From Erythrobacter sanguineus (GTDB lineage Bacteria; Pseudomonadota; Alphaproteobacteria; Sphingomonadales; Sphingomonadaceae): DNA of 64,000 nucleotides. The stretch is taken from positions 1 through 64,000 of the forward strand of contig CAMCUB010000004.1 of assembly GCA_945878845.1 (NCBI GenBank), written 5' to 3'. Position numbers and translations under genes: made by a program. How positions within the stretch are numbered: position 1 is the first letter of the stretch; every line of letters starts with the position of its first letter. Positions 45,401-55,084 of this stretch are shown here, piece by piece. The notes beneath the pieces were generated by a model that was given only the letters and a program-made list of their open reading frames with translations, did no database searches and was not told where the DNA came from.

Positions 45401-46473
45401 GAGGTTCCTTGCGGGCAGGCGGCCGCGGCGAGCAGATCGTGGCTGAACCCGCTCCCCTGCCACACTTCGCCGAAATCGAAGGGCTTTTGCTGGGAGAAGG
45501 CGACCACAGCAATTTGCTTGTCGGGCAGGATGAAATTGCGCACCTGCACCGCGCCGATATCGCCGCGGCGCTCGACGATCTTCACCGGCGCGTCGCAGCC
45601 CTTCAAGGGCACCTCGAACACCCATTGGCCGAGCGCCATGTAGCCCAATGCCGGATCGCCCTTCCACATCTCCGCCAGCGCCTCGGGGCCGAGCAGGTCG
45701 CCGGGCATCAGGGCGTTGTCGATGGCGAGAATATCGTCAGGCTCACCATAGAGCCCGGCCGACGCGCCGTAGGCCGACAAATCGACTTCCTCCTCGCGCT
45801 TGCCGTCGATGAAGCCCCAGCGGGTGAATTGCTCACCCGGATAGGCGCCCGCGAACTCGAAGCCGAGGGGGCCGGCGATGTCGCGCAGGAACAGCTTGTC
45901 CCAGCTGAGGCCCGTCACCGCTTCGAGCACCGCGCCCAGCACCATGAAGTCGCAATTATTGTAGGCCCAGTCCCCGCCGGGCGCGCCGGTGACGGGCCCG
46001 GCGCAGAAACCGGTCACCGGATCGCGGCTGCCCTTGAAATCGGCATCGTAGAATTCAGGCGCATCGGCGGGGTTGGGCAGGCATGCGCGGTGCTGGAGCA
46101 GGTTGCGGATCGTCGCAGTGCCCGCATTGGCCGAGCGGAAGGCGGGGAGATAGGTCGCGACCGGCTGGGCGAGATCGATCTTGCCGCGCTCGACCTCGCG
46201 CATCACGAGGATCGCCACGATCTGCTTGGTGACCGAGGCCCAGCGCCAGGTCAGCCCGTCGGGCCAGCCGCGGTCGGGTTCGGGGAGGAGGCCGGTCCAG
46301 CCGAACCGGGCGGGGTAATCGTCCCGTGCAGGATCGGTGCTGTCCGAGATGACGATATCGCCCTCGAACTTCGCCGCGCGGATGACGGCGCCCACCTCGT
46401 CCAAGGGGAAGTCCTTCGCGACCGCCGCAGCAGGAAGGCTGAGGGCCAGAATGGCGGCGAGGGTGCGGATCAT
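45397..46473 (-). CDS. Serine hydrolase of the beta-lactamase / penicillin-binding-like family, exported
   Basis: A 358-residue protein with a signal peptide (about 1-19, ending AAAVA) and a class C beta-lactamase-like fold. SxxK is seen as SVTK, YxN as YNN, with LLQHRACLP before it. The family covers esterases and D-aminopeptidases, and there is no reason to call it an antibiotic-resistance gene. It lies 8 bases after pyrE and overlaps pdxJ, an unusual place for a periplasmic hydrolase within cytoplasmic biosynthesis genes. Confidence 0.85.
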   Translation of the reverse strand: MIRTLAAILALSLPAAAVAKDFPLDEVGAVIRAAKFEGDIVISDSTDPARDDYPARFGWTGLLPEPDRGWPDGLTWRWASVTKQIVAILVMREVERGKIDLAQPVATYLPAFRSANAGTATIRNLLQHRACLPNPADAPEFYDADFKGSRDPVTGFCAGPVTGAPGGDWAYNNCDFMVLGAVLEAVTGLSWDKLFLRDIAGPLGFEFAGAYPGEQFTRWGFIDGKREEEVDLSAYGASAGLYGEPDDILAIDNALMPGDLLGPEALAEMWKGDPALGYMALGQWVFEVPLKGCDAPVKIVERRGDIGAVQVRNFILPDKQIAVVAFSQQKPFDFGEVWQGSGFSHDLLAAAACPQGTS

Positions 46474-46481
46474 TGGGGGCG

Positions 46482-47063
46482 CTATTCCTTGCGGCTTCCG
46501 GGCTTCGTCACTTCTACGGCCGCCAGCGCTTCGGGGATGTCACTTTCGTCATAGGTCGGAAAATCGAAGGCGAGCAGCGGATAGAACGGCACGCCCAGAT
46601 CGACCGACCCGCAGGAACGGTCGATGATTGCGCATTCGGCGATCACTTCGCCGCCCTCGCGCGCGACCGCGGCGATCGCTTCGCGGCTGGAGAGGCCGGT
46701 GGTGACCACATCCTCGACCATCAGCACCTTGGCGCCCGGCGTGAGCGCGAAGCCGCGGCGCAGGTGAAAGACACCGTCCGGGCGTTCGAGGAACAGCGCG
46801 TCGAGCCCCATCGCGCGGCCGACTTCGTGGCCGATGATGATCCCGCCCATCGCCGGGGAGACCACCACGTCGATCTGTTCGCGCACTTCGGCAGGGATGC
46901 CGGCGACCACCGCCTCGGCGATCCGGGCGGCGCGGGCAGGGTTCATCAGCACCCGCGCGCATTGCAGGTAATGGCCGCTGTGGCGCCCGGACGAGAGCTT
47001 GAAATGGCCCTCGAGCAGCGCGCCAGACCCGCGGAACTCGGCCAGAACTTGCTCTTGATTCAC
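46482..47063 (-). CDS. pyrE: Orotate phosphoribosyltransferase
   Basis: Makes orotidine monophosphate from orotate and PRPP in pyrimidine synthesis. The 193-residue protein contains LKLSSGRHSGHYLQ-like substrate residues (HFKLSSGRHSGHYLQCAR region), SPAMGGIIIGHEVGRAMG, and the PRPP loop VLMVEDVVTTGLSSREAI. The start is GTG at 47063. It is the first gene of the minus-strand run that continues through pdxJ and lepB. pyrC lies 16 kb away at the right edge, not in this operon. Confidence 0.94.
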   Translation of the reverse strand: MNQEQVLAEFRGSGALLEGHFKLSSGRHSGHYLQCARVLMNPARAARIAEAVVAGIPAEVREQIDVVVSPAMGGIIIGHEVGRAMGLDALFLERPDGVFHLRRGFALTPGAKVLMVEDVVTTGLSSREAIAAVAREGGEVIAECAIIDRSCGSVDLGVPFYPLLAFDFPTYDESDIPEALAAVEVTKPGSRKE

Positions 47064-47190
47064 AGACGAACTCCTCGAAAAGCCTAGGGAATGGCACCAG
47101 CTTGCGCGGGCGGCACGGGCGCGTGCATAATTTTCTCCCTAGAAGCGCTTGAGGCCCTCGGCAAGCACGGCTAAGGGCGACGATGAAGCT

Positions 47191-47211
47191 GGCCAAACGG
47201 TCGGCCAAACG
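47191..47211 (+). promoter_or_regulatory. Tandem direct repeat upstream of coxB
   Basis: GGCCAAACG-GTC-GGCCAAACG, two exact 9-base repeats with a 12-base period, lies 100-120 bases upstream of the coxB ATG in the divergent pyrE-coxB region (47064-47310). The helical spacing is close to one turn, as expected for side-by-side protein binding. No known consensus is matched. Confidence 0.4.
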
Positions 47212-47310
47212 CTGTCCGTGACGGGTCTCGAGGGGACCATACGCTGCGGGCAGTATGGGATCAGATTAGAACCACTTGGACACATGCTCATGGGTCAGAG
47301 GGACACCCGT

Positions 47311-48330
47311 ATGAAAAATTCTATCCTGGCGGTGATTGCTGCCGGGCTCGCGGCGTTTATTCCGCTGGCCGTTCCGGCGCATGCGGTAGTCGCGCCCACC
47401 GATGCCGCTGCGGCGGCTGCTGGCCCTGCGACAGACGCACTGGAATCGCCCGCTTCGGCGCCCACGGCAGACGCTGCGGCCGCTGAAACGACGAGCGCCT
47501 ACACCCCGATGAAGCCCACCGCGGGCAAGGGCATGCCGACGTCCTACGAGGACGATCCGATGAAGAGCCTGACCTTCCAGGACCAGTATTCGGACAACGG
47601 CGAATATGCGCTGTGGATGCACGATATCATCCTGATGCCGGTGATCACCGCGATCAGCCTGCTGGTGCTCGGCCTGCTGCTTTACGTGGTGTTCCGCTTC
47701 AACCGCCGCGCCAATCCGGTGGCCTCGAAGACCACGCACAACACCATGATCGAAGTGGTGTGGACGATCCTGCCGGTGATCATCCTCGTGATCATCGCCG
47801 TCCCCTCGATCACGCTGCTGGCGCGCCAGTATGAAACCCCGCCCGCCAATGCCGTCACCATCAAGGCGACCGGCTACCAGTGGTACTGGGGCTACACCTA
47901 TCCCGATCACGGCGAGATCGAAGTGATCTCGAACATGCTGGATGAAGCCGCTGCAGCCAAGTCGGGCGAGCCGCACCAGCTGGCGGTCGACAACCGCATG
48001 GTGGTGCCCGCGGGCGTGCCGTTGCGCATCCAGACCACCGCGAGCGACGTGATCCACGCCTTCGCGGTGCCCTCGCTGTGGTTCAAGATGGACGCCGTTC
48101 CGGGCCGTCTCAACGAGAAGCTGCTGACCATCAAGGAGCCGGGCGTCTATTACGGCCAGTGCTCCGAGCTGTGCGGCGCGCGGCATGGTTACATGCCGAT
48201 CGTCGTCGAGGCGCTGCCGCCGGCCGAATTCGCTGCCTGGGTGAAGGCGCAGGGCGGGACGATGCCCGGCGAGGAAGCGGCTCCGGCCGCTGCCGCTGCC
48301 GAGCCTGCCGCCGCGAACACCGCTGGCTGA
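47311..48330 (+). CDS. coxB: Cytochrome c oxidase subunit II
   Basis: Carries the CuA centre that receives electrons from cytochrome c. The 339-residue protein has a signal peptide (about 1-24), an Ala-rich linker and two TM helices (near 100-125 and 145-170). The periplasmic cupredoxin domain holds the CuA ligands in CSELCGARHGYM, with upstream VIHAFAVPSLWFKMD. The ATG at 47311 with GGGA upstream is preferred; 47284 is also in frame. The start region is divergent from pyrE. It opens the oxidase operon. Confidence 0.96.
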   Translation: MKNSILAVIAAGLAAFIPLAVPAHAVVAPTDAAAAAAGPATDALESPASAPTADAAAAETTSAYTPMKPTAGKGMPTSYEDDPMKSLTFQDQYSDNGEYALWMHDIILMPVITAISLLVLGLLLYVVFRFNRRANPVASKTTHNTMIEVVWTILPVIILVIIAVPSITLLARQYETPPANAVTIKATGYQWYWGYTYPDHGEIEVISNMLDEAAAAKSGEPHQLAVDNRMVVPAGVPLRIQTTASDVIHAFAVPSLWFKMDAVPGRLNEKLLTIKEPGVYYGQCSELCGARHGYMPIVVEALPPAEFAAWVKAQGGTMPGEEAAPAAAAAEPAAANTAG

Positions 48331-48365
48331 ACCGACTAGATTGTACCTGAGAAGAGTAGCTGATC

Positions 48366-50075
48366 ATGGCAACCACCGCTGAAGGCTTCGACATTCACGA
48401 TCACGGGCACGACACCCACGATCACGCGGACCACAAGCCGGGCTTCTTCGCCCGCTGGTTCATGTCGACCAACCACAAGGACATCGGCACGATGTATCTG
48501 ATCTTCGCGATTATCGCGGGGATCGTAGGGGGTGCCATTTCGGGCATCATGCGTGTCGAGCTGCAGGAACCGGGCATCCAGTACCTGCAGTGGTGGGCCC
48601 AGTTCATGGGCGGCGGCAATGATCTGAACACTGCGCTCCACATGTGGAACGTGTTCATCACCGCGCACGGGTTGATCATGGTGTTCTTCATGGTCATGCC
48701 CGCGATGATCGGCGGCTTCGGCAACTGGTTCGTCCCGCTGATGATCGGCGCGCCGGACATGGCCTTCCCGCGCATGAACAACGTGTCGTTCTGGCTGACG
48801 GTGGCTGGCTTCGTCAGCCTGCTGTTCTCGCTGTTCGTCCCCGGCGGCACCGGGCCTGGTGCGGGCACCGGCTGGACGGTCTATGCGCCGCTCTCGACCA
48901 CCGGTTCGGTCGGTCCGGCGGTCGACTTCGCGATCTTCTCGCTCCACCTTGCGGGCGCAGGTTCGATCCTGGGTGCGACCAACTTCATCACCACCATCTT
49001 CAACATGCGCGCGCCGGGCATGACCCTGCACAAGATGCCGCTGTTCGTGTGGTCGGTGCTGGTCACCGCCTTCCTGCTGCTGCTGGCGCTGCCGGTTCTG
49101 GCCGCTGCCATCACCATGCTGCTGACCGACCGCAACTTCGGCACCACCTTCTTCAACCCGGCCGGCGGCGGTGATCCGGTGCTCTATCAGCACCTGTTCT
49201 GGTTCTTCGGCCACCCCGAAGTCTACATCATGATCCTGCCGGGCTTCGGCATGATCTCGCAGATCATCGCCACCTTCTCGAAGAAGCCGGTGTTCGGCTA
49301 TCTCGGCATGGCCTACGCGATGGTCGCGATTGGCGTGGTCGGCTTCATCGTCTGGGCGCACCACATGTACACCGTGGGCCTCGACGTGAACACGAAGATG
49401 TACTTCACGGCCGCCACCATGGTGATCGCGGTGCCGACCGGCGTGAAGATCTTCAGCTGGATCGCGACGATGTGGGGCGGCAGCCTCAGCTTCAAGTCGC
49501 CGATGGTCTGGTCGATGGGCTTCATCTTCCTGTTCACCGTGGGCGGCGTCACCGGCGTGGTGCTCGCCAATGGCGGGATCGACGACAACCTGCACGACAC
49601 CTACTACGTCGTCGCGCACTTCCACTACGTGCTGTCGATGGGCGCGGTGTTCTCGATGTTCGCCGGCTTCTACTATTGGTTCCCGAAGATGAGCGGGCGG
49701 ATGCACTCCGAACTGCTGTCGCACATCCACTTCTGGACCTTCTTCGTCGGCGTGAACGTGATCTTCTTCCCGCAGCACTTCCTGGGGATGCAGGGCATGC
49801 CGCGCCGCTATCCGGACTATGCCGAGGCCTACCACTTCTGGCACCAGATCAGCTCTTACGGCTATTACATCATGGCCGGCTCGATGCTGTTCTTCTTCGT
49901 CAACATCCTCTACGCGCTGCTGGCCGGCAAGAAGGCCGAAGCGAACCCGTGGGGCGAAGGCGCGACGACGCTCGAGTGGACCCTGCCGAGCCCGCCGCCC
50001 TACCACCAGTTCGAGACCCTGCCCGTCATCACGGATGCGAACGACTACCACGATCACCGTCCTTTGACGGCCTGA
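48366..50075 (+). CDS. coxA: Cytochrome c oxidase subunit I (aa3-type)
   Basis: The heme a, heme a3 and CuB subunit, 569 residues with about 12 TM helices. Recognisable are [38 protein letters not shown] with the cross-linked His-Tyr pair of the D-channel A-type enzymes, and [17 protein letters not shown]. The N-terminus has a His/Asp-rich stretch ([13 protein letters not shown]) that could bind metal. It lies 35 bases after coxB. Confidence 0.97.
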   Translation: MATTAEGFDIHDHGHDTHDHADHKPGFFARWFMSTNHKDIGTMYLIFAIIAGIVGGAISGIMRVELQEPGIQYLQWWAQFMGGGNDLNTALHMWNVFITAHGLIMVFFMVMPAMIGGFGNWFVPLMIGAPDMAFPRMNNVSFWLTVAGFVSLLFSLFVPGGTGPGAGTGWTVYAPLSTTGSVGPAVDFAIFSLHLAGAGSILGATNFITTIFNMRAPGMTLHKMPLFVWSVLVTAFLLLLALPVLAAAITMLLTDRNFGTTFFNPAGGGDPVLYQHLFWFFGHPEVYIMILPGFGMISQIIATFSKKPVFGYLGMAYAMVAIGVVGFIVWAHHMYTVGLDVNTKMYFTAATMVIAVPTGVKIFSWIATMWGGSLSFKSPMVWSMGFIFLFTVGGVTGVVLANGGIDDNLHDTYYVVAHFHYVLSMGAVFSMFAGFYYWFPKMSGRMHSELLSHIHFWTFFVGVNVIFFPQHFLGMQGMPRRYPDYAEAYHFWHQISSYGYYIMAGSMLFFFVNILYALLAGKKAEANPWGEGATTLEWTLPSPPPYHQFETLPVITDANDYHDHRPLTA

Positions 50076-50141
50076 TCGGCTCCCCCGCCGGAGCGAAATG
50101 AACGAGGGGGAGCGCGGGCCTAGGTCTCGCGCTCCTTCGCA

Positions 50142-51101
50142 ATGGAACCGATAGGCATAATGGCAAGCACCGCACCCCAATCCGGCTCGAAGGTATCTGC
50201 TGCGCAGATGCCCACGGAGTGGCGCGATTTTCTCGCGCTCACCAAGCCGCGGGTGATGACGCTGGTGATCTTCACCGCGATCTGCGGCATGCTGGCGGCG
50301 CCTGGCACCATTCACCCGGTGATCGCTTTCACCGCGATCCTCGCCATCGCGATGGGCGCAGGCGGGTCGGCGGTGCTCAACATGTGGTGGGAAGCCGATA
50401 TCGATGCGGGCATGAAGCGCACCATGAACCGCCCGCTGCCGGGCGGACGGATGGCGCGCGAGGATGCACGCGATTTCGGCGTTTTCCTGTCGGGCGTGTC
50501 GATCGTGCTGATGGGCCTTGCGGTGGGCTGGCTCGCCGCTGCGCTGCTGCTGGCGGCGATCATCTACTACGCCGTGATCTACACCATGTGGCTGAAGCCG
50601 CGCACCCCGCAGAACATCGTCATCGGCGGCGGCGCGGGCGCCTTCCCGCCGCTGATCGGCTGGGTCGCCGTGACGGGTGACATCACCGCGATGCCGCTCC
50701 TCCTGTTCGCGATCATCTTCTTCTGGACGCCCCCGCATTTCTGGGCGCTCGCGCTGTTCGTGCAGACCGATTACGCCAAGGTCGGCATTCCGATGCTCCC
50801 TGTGGTCGCGGGCGAGAAGGTCACGCGCCGCCAGATCATGTTCTACACCCTGCTCCTCGCACCCATCGCCGTCGCCCCCTGGGCTATCGGCGGGACGAGC
50901 TGGATCTATGGCTCGGTCGCGGTGGTGCTCTCCGCGATCTTCGTGGTGCTCGCCATGCCGGTCTTCACTCGCATGCGCGCCGAGACTGACGCCATGACGC
51001 CGGAAAAGACGCTGTTCAAATTCTCGATCGTCTACCTCTTCGTGCTGTTCGCTGCGCTCGTCGCCGACCGCGTCGCGGCCTATCAGGGGCTCATCGCATG
51101 A
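50142..51101 (+). CDS. ctaB: Protoheme IX farnesyltransferase (heme O synthase)
   Basis: Converts heme B to heme O, a step towards heme A of the oxidase. The 319-residue protein is a UbiA-superfamily prenyltransferase with about nine TM helices: [40 protein letters not shown] (aspartate-rich motif) and a second loop with [21 protein letters not shown]. Starts at 50142 and 50160 are both in frame. Its stop overlaps the start of the next small gene (ATGA). Confidence 0.95.
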   Translation: MEPIGIMASTAPQSGSKVSAAQMPTEWRDFLALTKPRVMTLVIFTAICGMLAAPGTIHPVIAFTAILAIAMGAGGSAVLNMWWEADIDAGMKRTMNRPLPGGRMAREDARDFGVFLSGVSIVLMGLAVGWLAAALLLAAIIYYAVIYTMWLKPRTPQNIVIGGGAGAFPPLIGWVAVTGDITAMPLLLFAIIFFWTPPHFWALALFVQTDYAKVGIPMLPVVAGEKVTRRQIMFYTLLLAPIAVAPWAIGGTSWIYGSVAVVLSAIFVVLAMPVFTRMRAETDAMTPEKTLFKFSIVYLFVLFAALVADRVAAYQGLIA

Positions 51102-51229
51102 CCCCCGACGAGGAAAAGGAATTCCTCCGCCGCCGCAAGGCGCGCAATCTGGTGGTCGCGGGCACGCTGATCTTCTTCGTGGTGCTGTTCTACGCCATCA
51201 CCATCGTGCGCATCGGAGGCCAGCACTGA
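51098..51229 (+). CDS. Small single-helix membrane protein in the oxidase operon (CoxF-like position)
   Basis: A 43-residue protein missing from the ORF track because of its size. A charged N-terminus ([17 protein letters not shown]) precedes one TM helix ([20 protein letters not shown]) and a short RIGGQH tail. Its ATG overlaps the ctaB stop (ATGA) and its TGA overlaps the ctaG ATG (TGATG), so it is coupled on both sides. Small genes at this position occur in other alphaproteobacterial oxidase operons and are thought to assist assembly; a precise role here is not shown. Confidence 0.8.
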   Translation: MTPDEEKEFLRRRKARNLVVAGTLIFFVVLFYAITIVRIGGQH

Positions 51230-51828
51230 TGGCGTCTGCCGCGCCCCTTTCGCCTGAAGCCGCGCGCAGCAACCTGCGCGTCGGGCTGATGGCAGTTGCG
51301 GGCGCGCTGGCGATGCTGGGCTTGGGCTATGCCTCGGTGCCGCTCTACCGCCTGTTCTGTCAGGTCACGGGCTTCGGCGGCACCACCATGATCGCCTCCG
51401 AGAGCAAGGCCGCCGCGGCCGCTGCCGCTGCGACAGGCCAGAAAATCTCGATCCGCTTCGATGCGACGAGCGCGATGGGCATGCCCTGGACTTTCGAGCC
51501 CAGCCAAGCGACCGACACCGTCACCATCGGTGAGCGCGACATCGCCACCTACATCGCGCGCAACAACAGCGAGCAGACCATCACCGGGGTCGCCACCTTC
51601 AACGTGACGCCCGAACAGGCCGGCAAGTACTTCAACAAGGTCCAGTGCTTCTGCTTCACCGAGCAGACGCTCGCGCCCGGGCAGGAAGTGACCATGCCGG
51701 TGCTCTATTTCGTCGACCCGGCGATGCTGAACGACCCCAACATGAAGGGTGTCGAGCAGATCACGCTGAGCTATACTTTCCACCGCGCCGAGGCGCCGCA
51801 GGACGCGGCTCCCCGGAGCACCAATTGA
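51229..51828 (+). CDS. ctaG: Cytochrome c oxidase assembly protein CtaG (Cox11)
   Basis: Delivers copper to the CuB site of subunit I. The 199-residue protein has one N-terminal TM helix (VGLMAVAGALAMLGLGYAS), then VPLYRLFCQVTGFGG, and a periplasmic immunoglobulin-like domain ending in the copper-binding motif KVQCFCFTEQTL. All three family cysteines are present. The start overlaps the preceding small gene in TGATG. Confidence 0.95.
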   Translation: MASAAPLSPEAARSNLRVGLMAVAGALAMLGLGYASVPLYRLFCQVTGFGGTTMIASESKAAAAAAAATGQKISIRFDATSAMGMPWTFEPSQATDTVTIGERDIATYIARNNSEQTITGVATFNVTPEQAGKYFNKVQCFCFTEQTLAPGQEVTMPVLYFVDPAMLNDPNMKGVEQITLSYTFHRAEAPQDAAPRSTN

Positions 51829-51858
51829 TCCGCTAAACCCAGGGACGGGAACATCCAC

Positions 51859-52728
51859 ATGGCTGGCAAGGCAAACCACGATTACCACATCCTCGAACCC
51901 GATATCTGGCCGCTGATCGGCTCGATCGCGGCGCTCACCTTCACCAGCGGCATGGTGCTCAGCTTCCACCCCGACCTGTTCGGGCAGAGCGGCAAGATCG
52001 TGGCTGGCCTCGGGCTTGCCGGGCTGATCGCGACCTTCTTCATGTGGTTCAAGAACATCGTGGTCGAAGCCCAGCGCGGCGATCACACCCCGGTGGTGCA
52101 GCTGCACCTGCGCTACGGGATGATCCTGTTCATCGCGTCGGAAGTGATGTTCTTCGTCGGCTGGTTCTGGAGCTTCTTCGATTTCGCGCTGTTCCCGACC
52201 GCGCTCGAATATGACCATGCCACCGGCGCCACCACCAGCCTGTTCGGCACCGAAGGCGCGGTTGCGGCCTTCATCCCCGAAGGCATGGAAGTGCTCGATC
52301 CCTTCGCGCTTCCGCTGCTCAACACGCTGATCCTGCTGTGCTCGGGCACCACGGTGACCTGGGCGCACCACGCGCTGATCCATGGTGACCGCGAGGGCCT
52401 CAAGCAGGGCCTGTGGGCGACCGTCGCGCTCGGCGTGCTGTTCAGCGCGATCCAGGCCTACGAATATTCGGCCGCGCCCTTCGGCTTCGGCGGGAACACC
52501 TATTCCTCGGCCTTCTACATGGCGACCGGCTTCCACGGCTTCCACGTGCTGATCGGGACGATCTTCCTCGCCGTCTGCCTCTATCGCACCTATCTCGGCC
52601 ACTTCACCCCGCGCCAGCACTTCGGCTTCGAAGCGGCGGCGTGGTACTGGCACTTCGTCGACGTGGTGTGGCTGTTCCTGTTCGTCGCCATCTACGTCTG
52701 GGGCGGCTGGGGCGCCGAATACCACTGA
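51859..52728 (+). CDS. coxC: Cytochrome c oxidase subunit III
   Basis: The non-redox core subunit, 289 residues with seven TM helices. Typical stretches are YHILEPDIWPLIGS, LRYGMILFIASEVMFFVGWFW, CSGTTVTWAHHALI and GFHGFHVLIGTIFL with the C-terminal WYWHFVDVVWLFLF. The ATG at 51859 follows a 30-base gap after ctaG. Its stop overlaps the DUF983 start in TGATG. Confidence 0.97.
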   Translation: MAGKANHDYHILEPDIWPLIGSIAALTFTSGMVLSFHPDLFGQSGKIVAGLGLAGLIATFFMWFKNIVVEAQRGDHTPVVQLHLRYGMILFIASEVMFFVGWFWSFFDFALFPTALEYDHATGATTSLFGTEGAVAAFIPEGMEVLDPFALPLLNTLILLCSGTTVTWAHHALIHGDREGLKQGLWATVALGVLFSAIQAYEYSAAPFGFGGNTYSSAFYMATGFHGFHVLIGTIFLAVCLYRTYLGHFTPRQHFGFEAAAWYWHFVDVVWLFLFVAIYVWGGWGAEYH

Positions 52729-53102
52729 TGACCGCAGGGCCTTCCGATCCTGTGCAAAACAAGGGGCAGCCGGGACTCGTCTCGGCTGCCCTTTCCGGTT
52801 TGTGCCCCCGCTGCGGCGCGAAGACGCTTTTTTCCGAACCGGCCGGGCTGGCGGAGGAATGTGCGAACTGCGGGCTCGATTTCTTCGCGCTGGAGCGCGG
52901 CGGGCGCTTTGTCGGCGTGGTGACGATGCTGCTGGCGCTGGCGCTGATCATGGCCGCACTGGCGGTCGACGAATGGCTGCGCCCGCCCTTGTGGGCCAGC
53001 CTCGTGGTCTGGGGGCCGGTTACGGTCGGCTGCGTGATCGGCGCGCTTCGCATCTACAAGACCATGTGGGTCTATCACCAATACGAGGAACGCTCCGAAT
53101 GA
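52728..53102 (+). CDS. DUF983-family membrane protein
   Basis: A 124-residue protein. An N-terminal zinc-ribbon-like segment (CPRCGAKTLF, CANCGLDFF) is followed by two TM helices (VVTMLLALALIMAALAV; LVVWGPVTVGCVIGALRI). DUF983 genes usually sit beside coxC and SURF1 in alphaproteobacteria and are presumed to help oxidase assembly. It is coupled to coxC (TGATG) and to SURF1 (ATGA). Confidence 0.9.
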   Translation: MTAGPSDPVQNKGQPGLVSAALSGLCPRCGAKTLFSEPAGLAEECANCGLDFFALERGGRFVGVVTMLLALALIMAALAVDEWLRPPLWASLVVWGPVTVGCVIGALRIYKTMWVYHQYEERSE

Positions 53103-53662
53103 CCGCCCGCCGCGTGCCGATTTTTGCGACCATCGTGGTGATAGCGGCGGTGCTCACCATGGTGGCGCTGGGTGTCTGGCAGTTGGGGCGCCGGGCCGAG
53201 AAAGAGGCCCTGCTTGCCAGCTACACGGCAGCAGCGGGTGAGAACGGGGTCGTTCCCTTCCCGATCGCAGGCGACGGCGCCGATGTCTGGTTCCGCCGCA
53301 GCGAGGTCGAATGCCTCGGCGCACCGGTGATCGAACCTGTCGCAGGCACTGCGGCGAGCGGCCAGAAGGGCTGGGTGCAACGCGCGAGCTGCAAGGTGAG
53401 CGGGGATGCCGTCGTCCCGGTCGATCTCGGTTTCAGCCGTGACCTTGCCAAGCCCGCTTGGCCGGGCGGTAAGCTCACCGGCGTAATCGCCCCCGGTCCG
53501 CGCCTTGTCGCCGACCCGCCGATTGCCGGTTTGCAGCCCATGGCCAAGCCCGATCCCGGCGACTTGCCCAACAACCACCTCGCCTATGCCGGGCAGTGGT
53601 TCTTCTTCGCCCTGACCGCGCTTGTCATCTACGTGCTGGCATTGCGGCGGCGAGGGCGCTAG
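53099..53662 (+). CDS. SURF1-family oxidase assembly protein
   Basis: A 187-residue protein with two TM segments, one at each end, and a periplasmic domain between them. TMVALGVWQLGRRAEKEALL at the N-terminus and NNHLAYAGQWFFFALTALVIYVLAL at the C-terminus are SURF1 hallmarks. It is shorter than canonical SURF1 (about 230-250), and the middle is divergent with two cysteines. It is expected to support heme a insertion. The ATG at 53099 overlaps DUF983. Confidence 0.9.
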   Translation: MTARRVPIFATIVVIAAVLTMVALGVWQLGRRAEKEALLASYTAAAGENGVVPFPIAGDGADVWFRRSEVECLGAPVIEPVAGTAASGQKGWVQRASCKVSGDAVVPVDLGFSRDLAKPAWPGGKLTGVIAPGPRLVADPPIAGLQPMAKPDPGDLPNNHLAYAGQWFFFALTALVIYVLALRRRGR

Positions 53663-53674
53663 TCGCCTTCGCAT

Positions 53675-55084
53675 ATGCAATACGTCTCGACACGCGGCAG
53701 CGCACCGGCGCTCGATTTCGAAGGGGTGACGCTCGCTGGGCTAGCCAACGACGGGGGGCTCTATGTGCCCGCCGAGTGGCCGCGCTTCTCGGCCGACGAG
53801 ATCCGCTCCATGCGCGGCCTCGCCTATCCCGATCTCGCCGCGCGGATCATGGCGCCCTTTGTCACGCCCAGCCTGACCGAGGATGAACTCCTCGCCCTGT
53901 GCCACAAGGTCTATGGCGATTTCGGCCACGCTGCGGTCACCCCGCTGGTGCAGCTCGATAAGCAGCACTGGCTGCTCGAACTGTTCCACGGGCCGACGCT
54001 GGCGTTCAAGGACGTCGCACTGCAACTGCTCGGCCGCTTGTTCGAGAACTTCCTCGAGCGCCGCGGCGAGCGCCTGACCATCGTCGGCGCGACCAGCGGG
54101 GACACCGGCTCGGCGGCGATCCAGGCCGTGGCCGGGCTCGACCGGGTCGAAATCTTCATGCTCCACCCGCGCGGGCGGGTCAGCGACGTTCAGCGCCGCC
54201 AGATGACCACGGTGCGCGCGCCCAATGTCCACAACCTCGCCATCGAGGGCAGCTTCGACGACGCGCAGGCACACGTGAAGCGCATGTTCACCGATGGCGA
54301 CGTGATCCACACGCTGAACCTCGGCGCGGTCAATTCGATCAACTGGGCGCGGCTGATGGCGCAGGTGGTCTATTACTTCGCCAGCGCGCTCCAGCTTGGC
54401 GCGCCCGACCGCACCGTCGCTTACTCGGTGCCGACCGGCAATTTCGGCGACGTCTTCGCAGGCTATGTCGCCGCGAAGATGGGCCTTCCGATCGAGCGCC
54501 TGATCGTCGCCACCAACATCAACGACATCCTCCACCGCGCGCTCTCCAGCGGCGACTATTCGGCGGGCGGGGTGACCGCGACCATCACCCCCTCGATGGA
54601 CATTCAGGTCTCCTCCAATTTCGAGCGTCTGCTGTTCGACGCCGGCGGGCGTGACGGGGCGGCGATGGCCGAGCAGATGCGCGCCTTCGAAGCCTCCAAG
54701 GCGATGCAGCTCACCAACGCGCAAGCACAAGGCGCCTCCGCGCTGTTCACCAGCGCCCGCGCCGGCCAGACCGAGACTGCCCGCGCGCTGCAATGGGCCT
54801 ACCGCGCCTGCGGACGGGTGATCGATCCGCACACTGGCGTGGGCCTCCACGCCGCGCGCGCGCTGGCGGACAATGGCACCGTGCCCGCCGGCGTGCCGCT
54901 CGTCACCCTCGCCACCGCACACCCCGCCAAGTTCCCCGACGCGGTCGAGCGCGCGGTGGGCATGCGCCCGGCGCTCCCGGCGCGGGTCGGCGACCTGTTC
55001 GGGCGCGAGGAGAGCTTCGTCGAGATCCCCGGCGATTACGCCGCGACCCGCGACTACGTGCTCGGTCACGCCGGGAACGCCTGA
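53675..55084 (+). CDS. thrC: Threonine synthase
   Basis: Pyridoxal-phosphate enzyme that converts phosphohomoserine to threonine. The 469-residue protein starts MQYVSTRGSAPALDF, has the PLP lysine in ELFHGPTLAFKDVALQ, and shows GATSGDTGSAAIQA and the VPTGNFGDVFAGYVA stretch. It follows SURF1 by 12 bases, so it may be read from the oxidase promoter, and overlaps the methyltransferase start in TGATG. Confidence 0.96.
   Translation: MQYVSTRGSAPALDFEGVTLAGLANDGGLYVPAEWPRFSADEIRSMRGLAYPDLAARIMAPFVTPSLTEDELLALCHKVYGDFGHAAVTPLVQLDKQHWLLELFHGPTLAFKDVALQLLGRLFENFLERRGERLTIVGATSGDTGSAAIQAVAGLDRVEIFMLHPRGRVSDVQRRQMTTVRAPNVHNLAIEGSFDDAQAHVKRMFTDGDVIHTLNLGAVNSINWARLMAQVVYYFASALQLGAPDRTVAYSVPTGNFGDVFAGYVAAKMGLPIERLIVATNINDILHRALSSGDYSAGGVTATITPSMDIQVSSNFERLLFDAGGRDGAAMAEQMRAFEASKAMQLTNAQAQGASALFTSARAGQTETARALQWAYRACGRVIDPHTGVGLHAARALADNGTVPAGVPLVTLATAHPAKFPDAVERAVGMRPALPARVGDLFGREESFVEIPGDYAATRDYVLGHAGNA

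Noticed and set aside
45397-46473. Beta-lactamase resistance gene
   Set aside because: SxxK and YxN motifs are also shared by esterases and peptidases of this family, and context is biosynthetic, so a resistance role is not supported.
48336-50738. 800-residue minus-strand ORF opposite coxA
   Set aside because: Antisense to coxA and ctaB, low complexity in charged residues, with no start signal or family resemblance.
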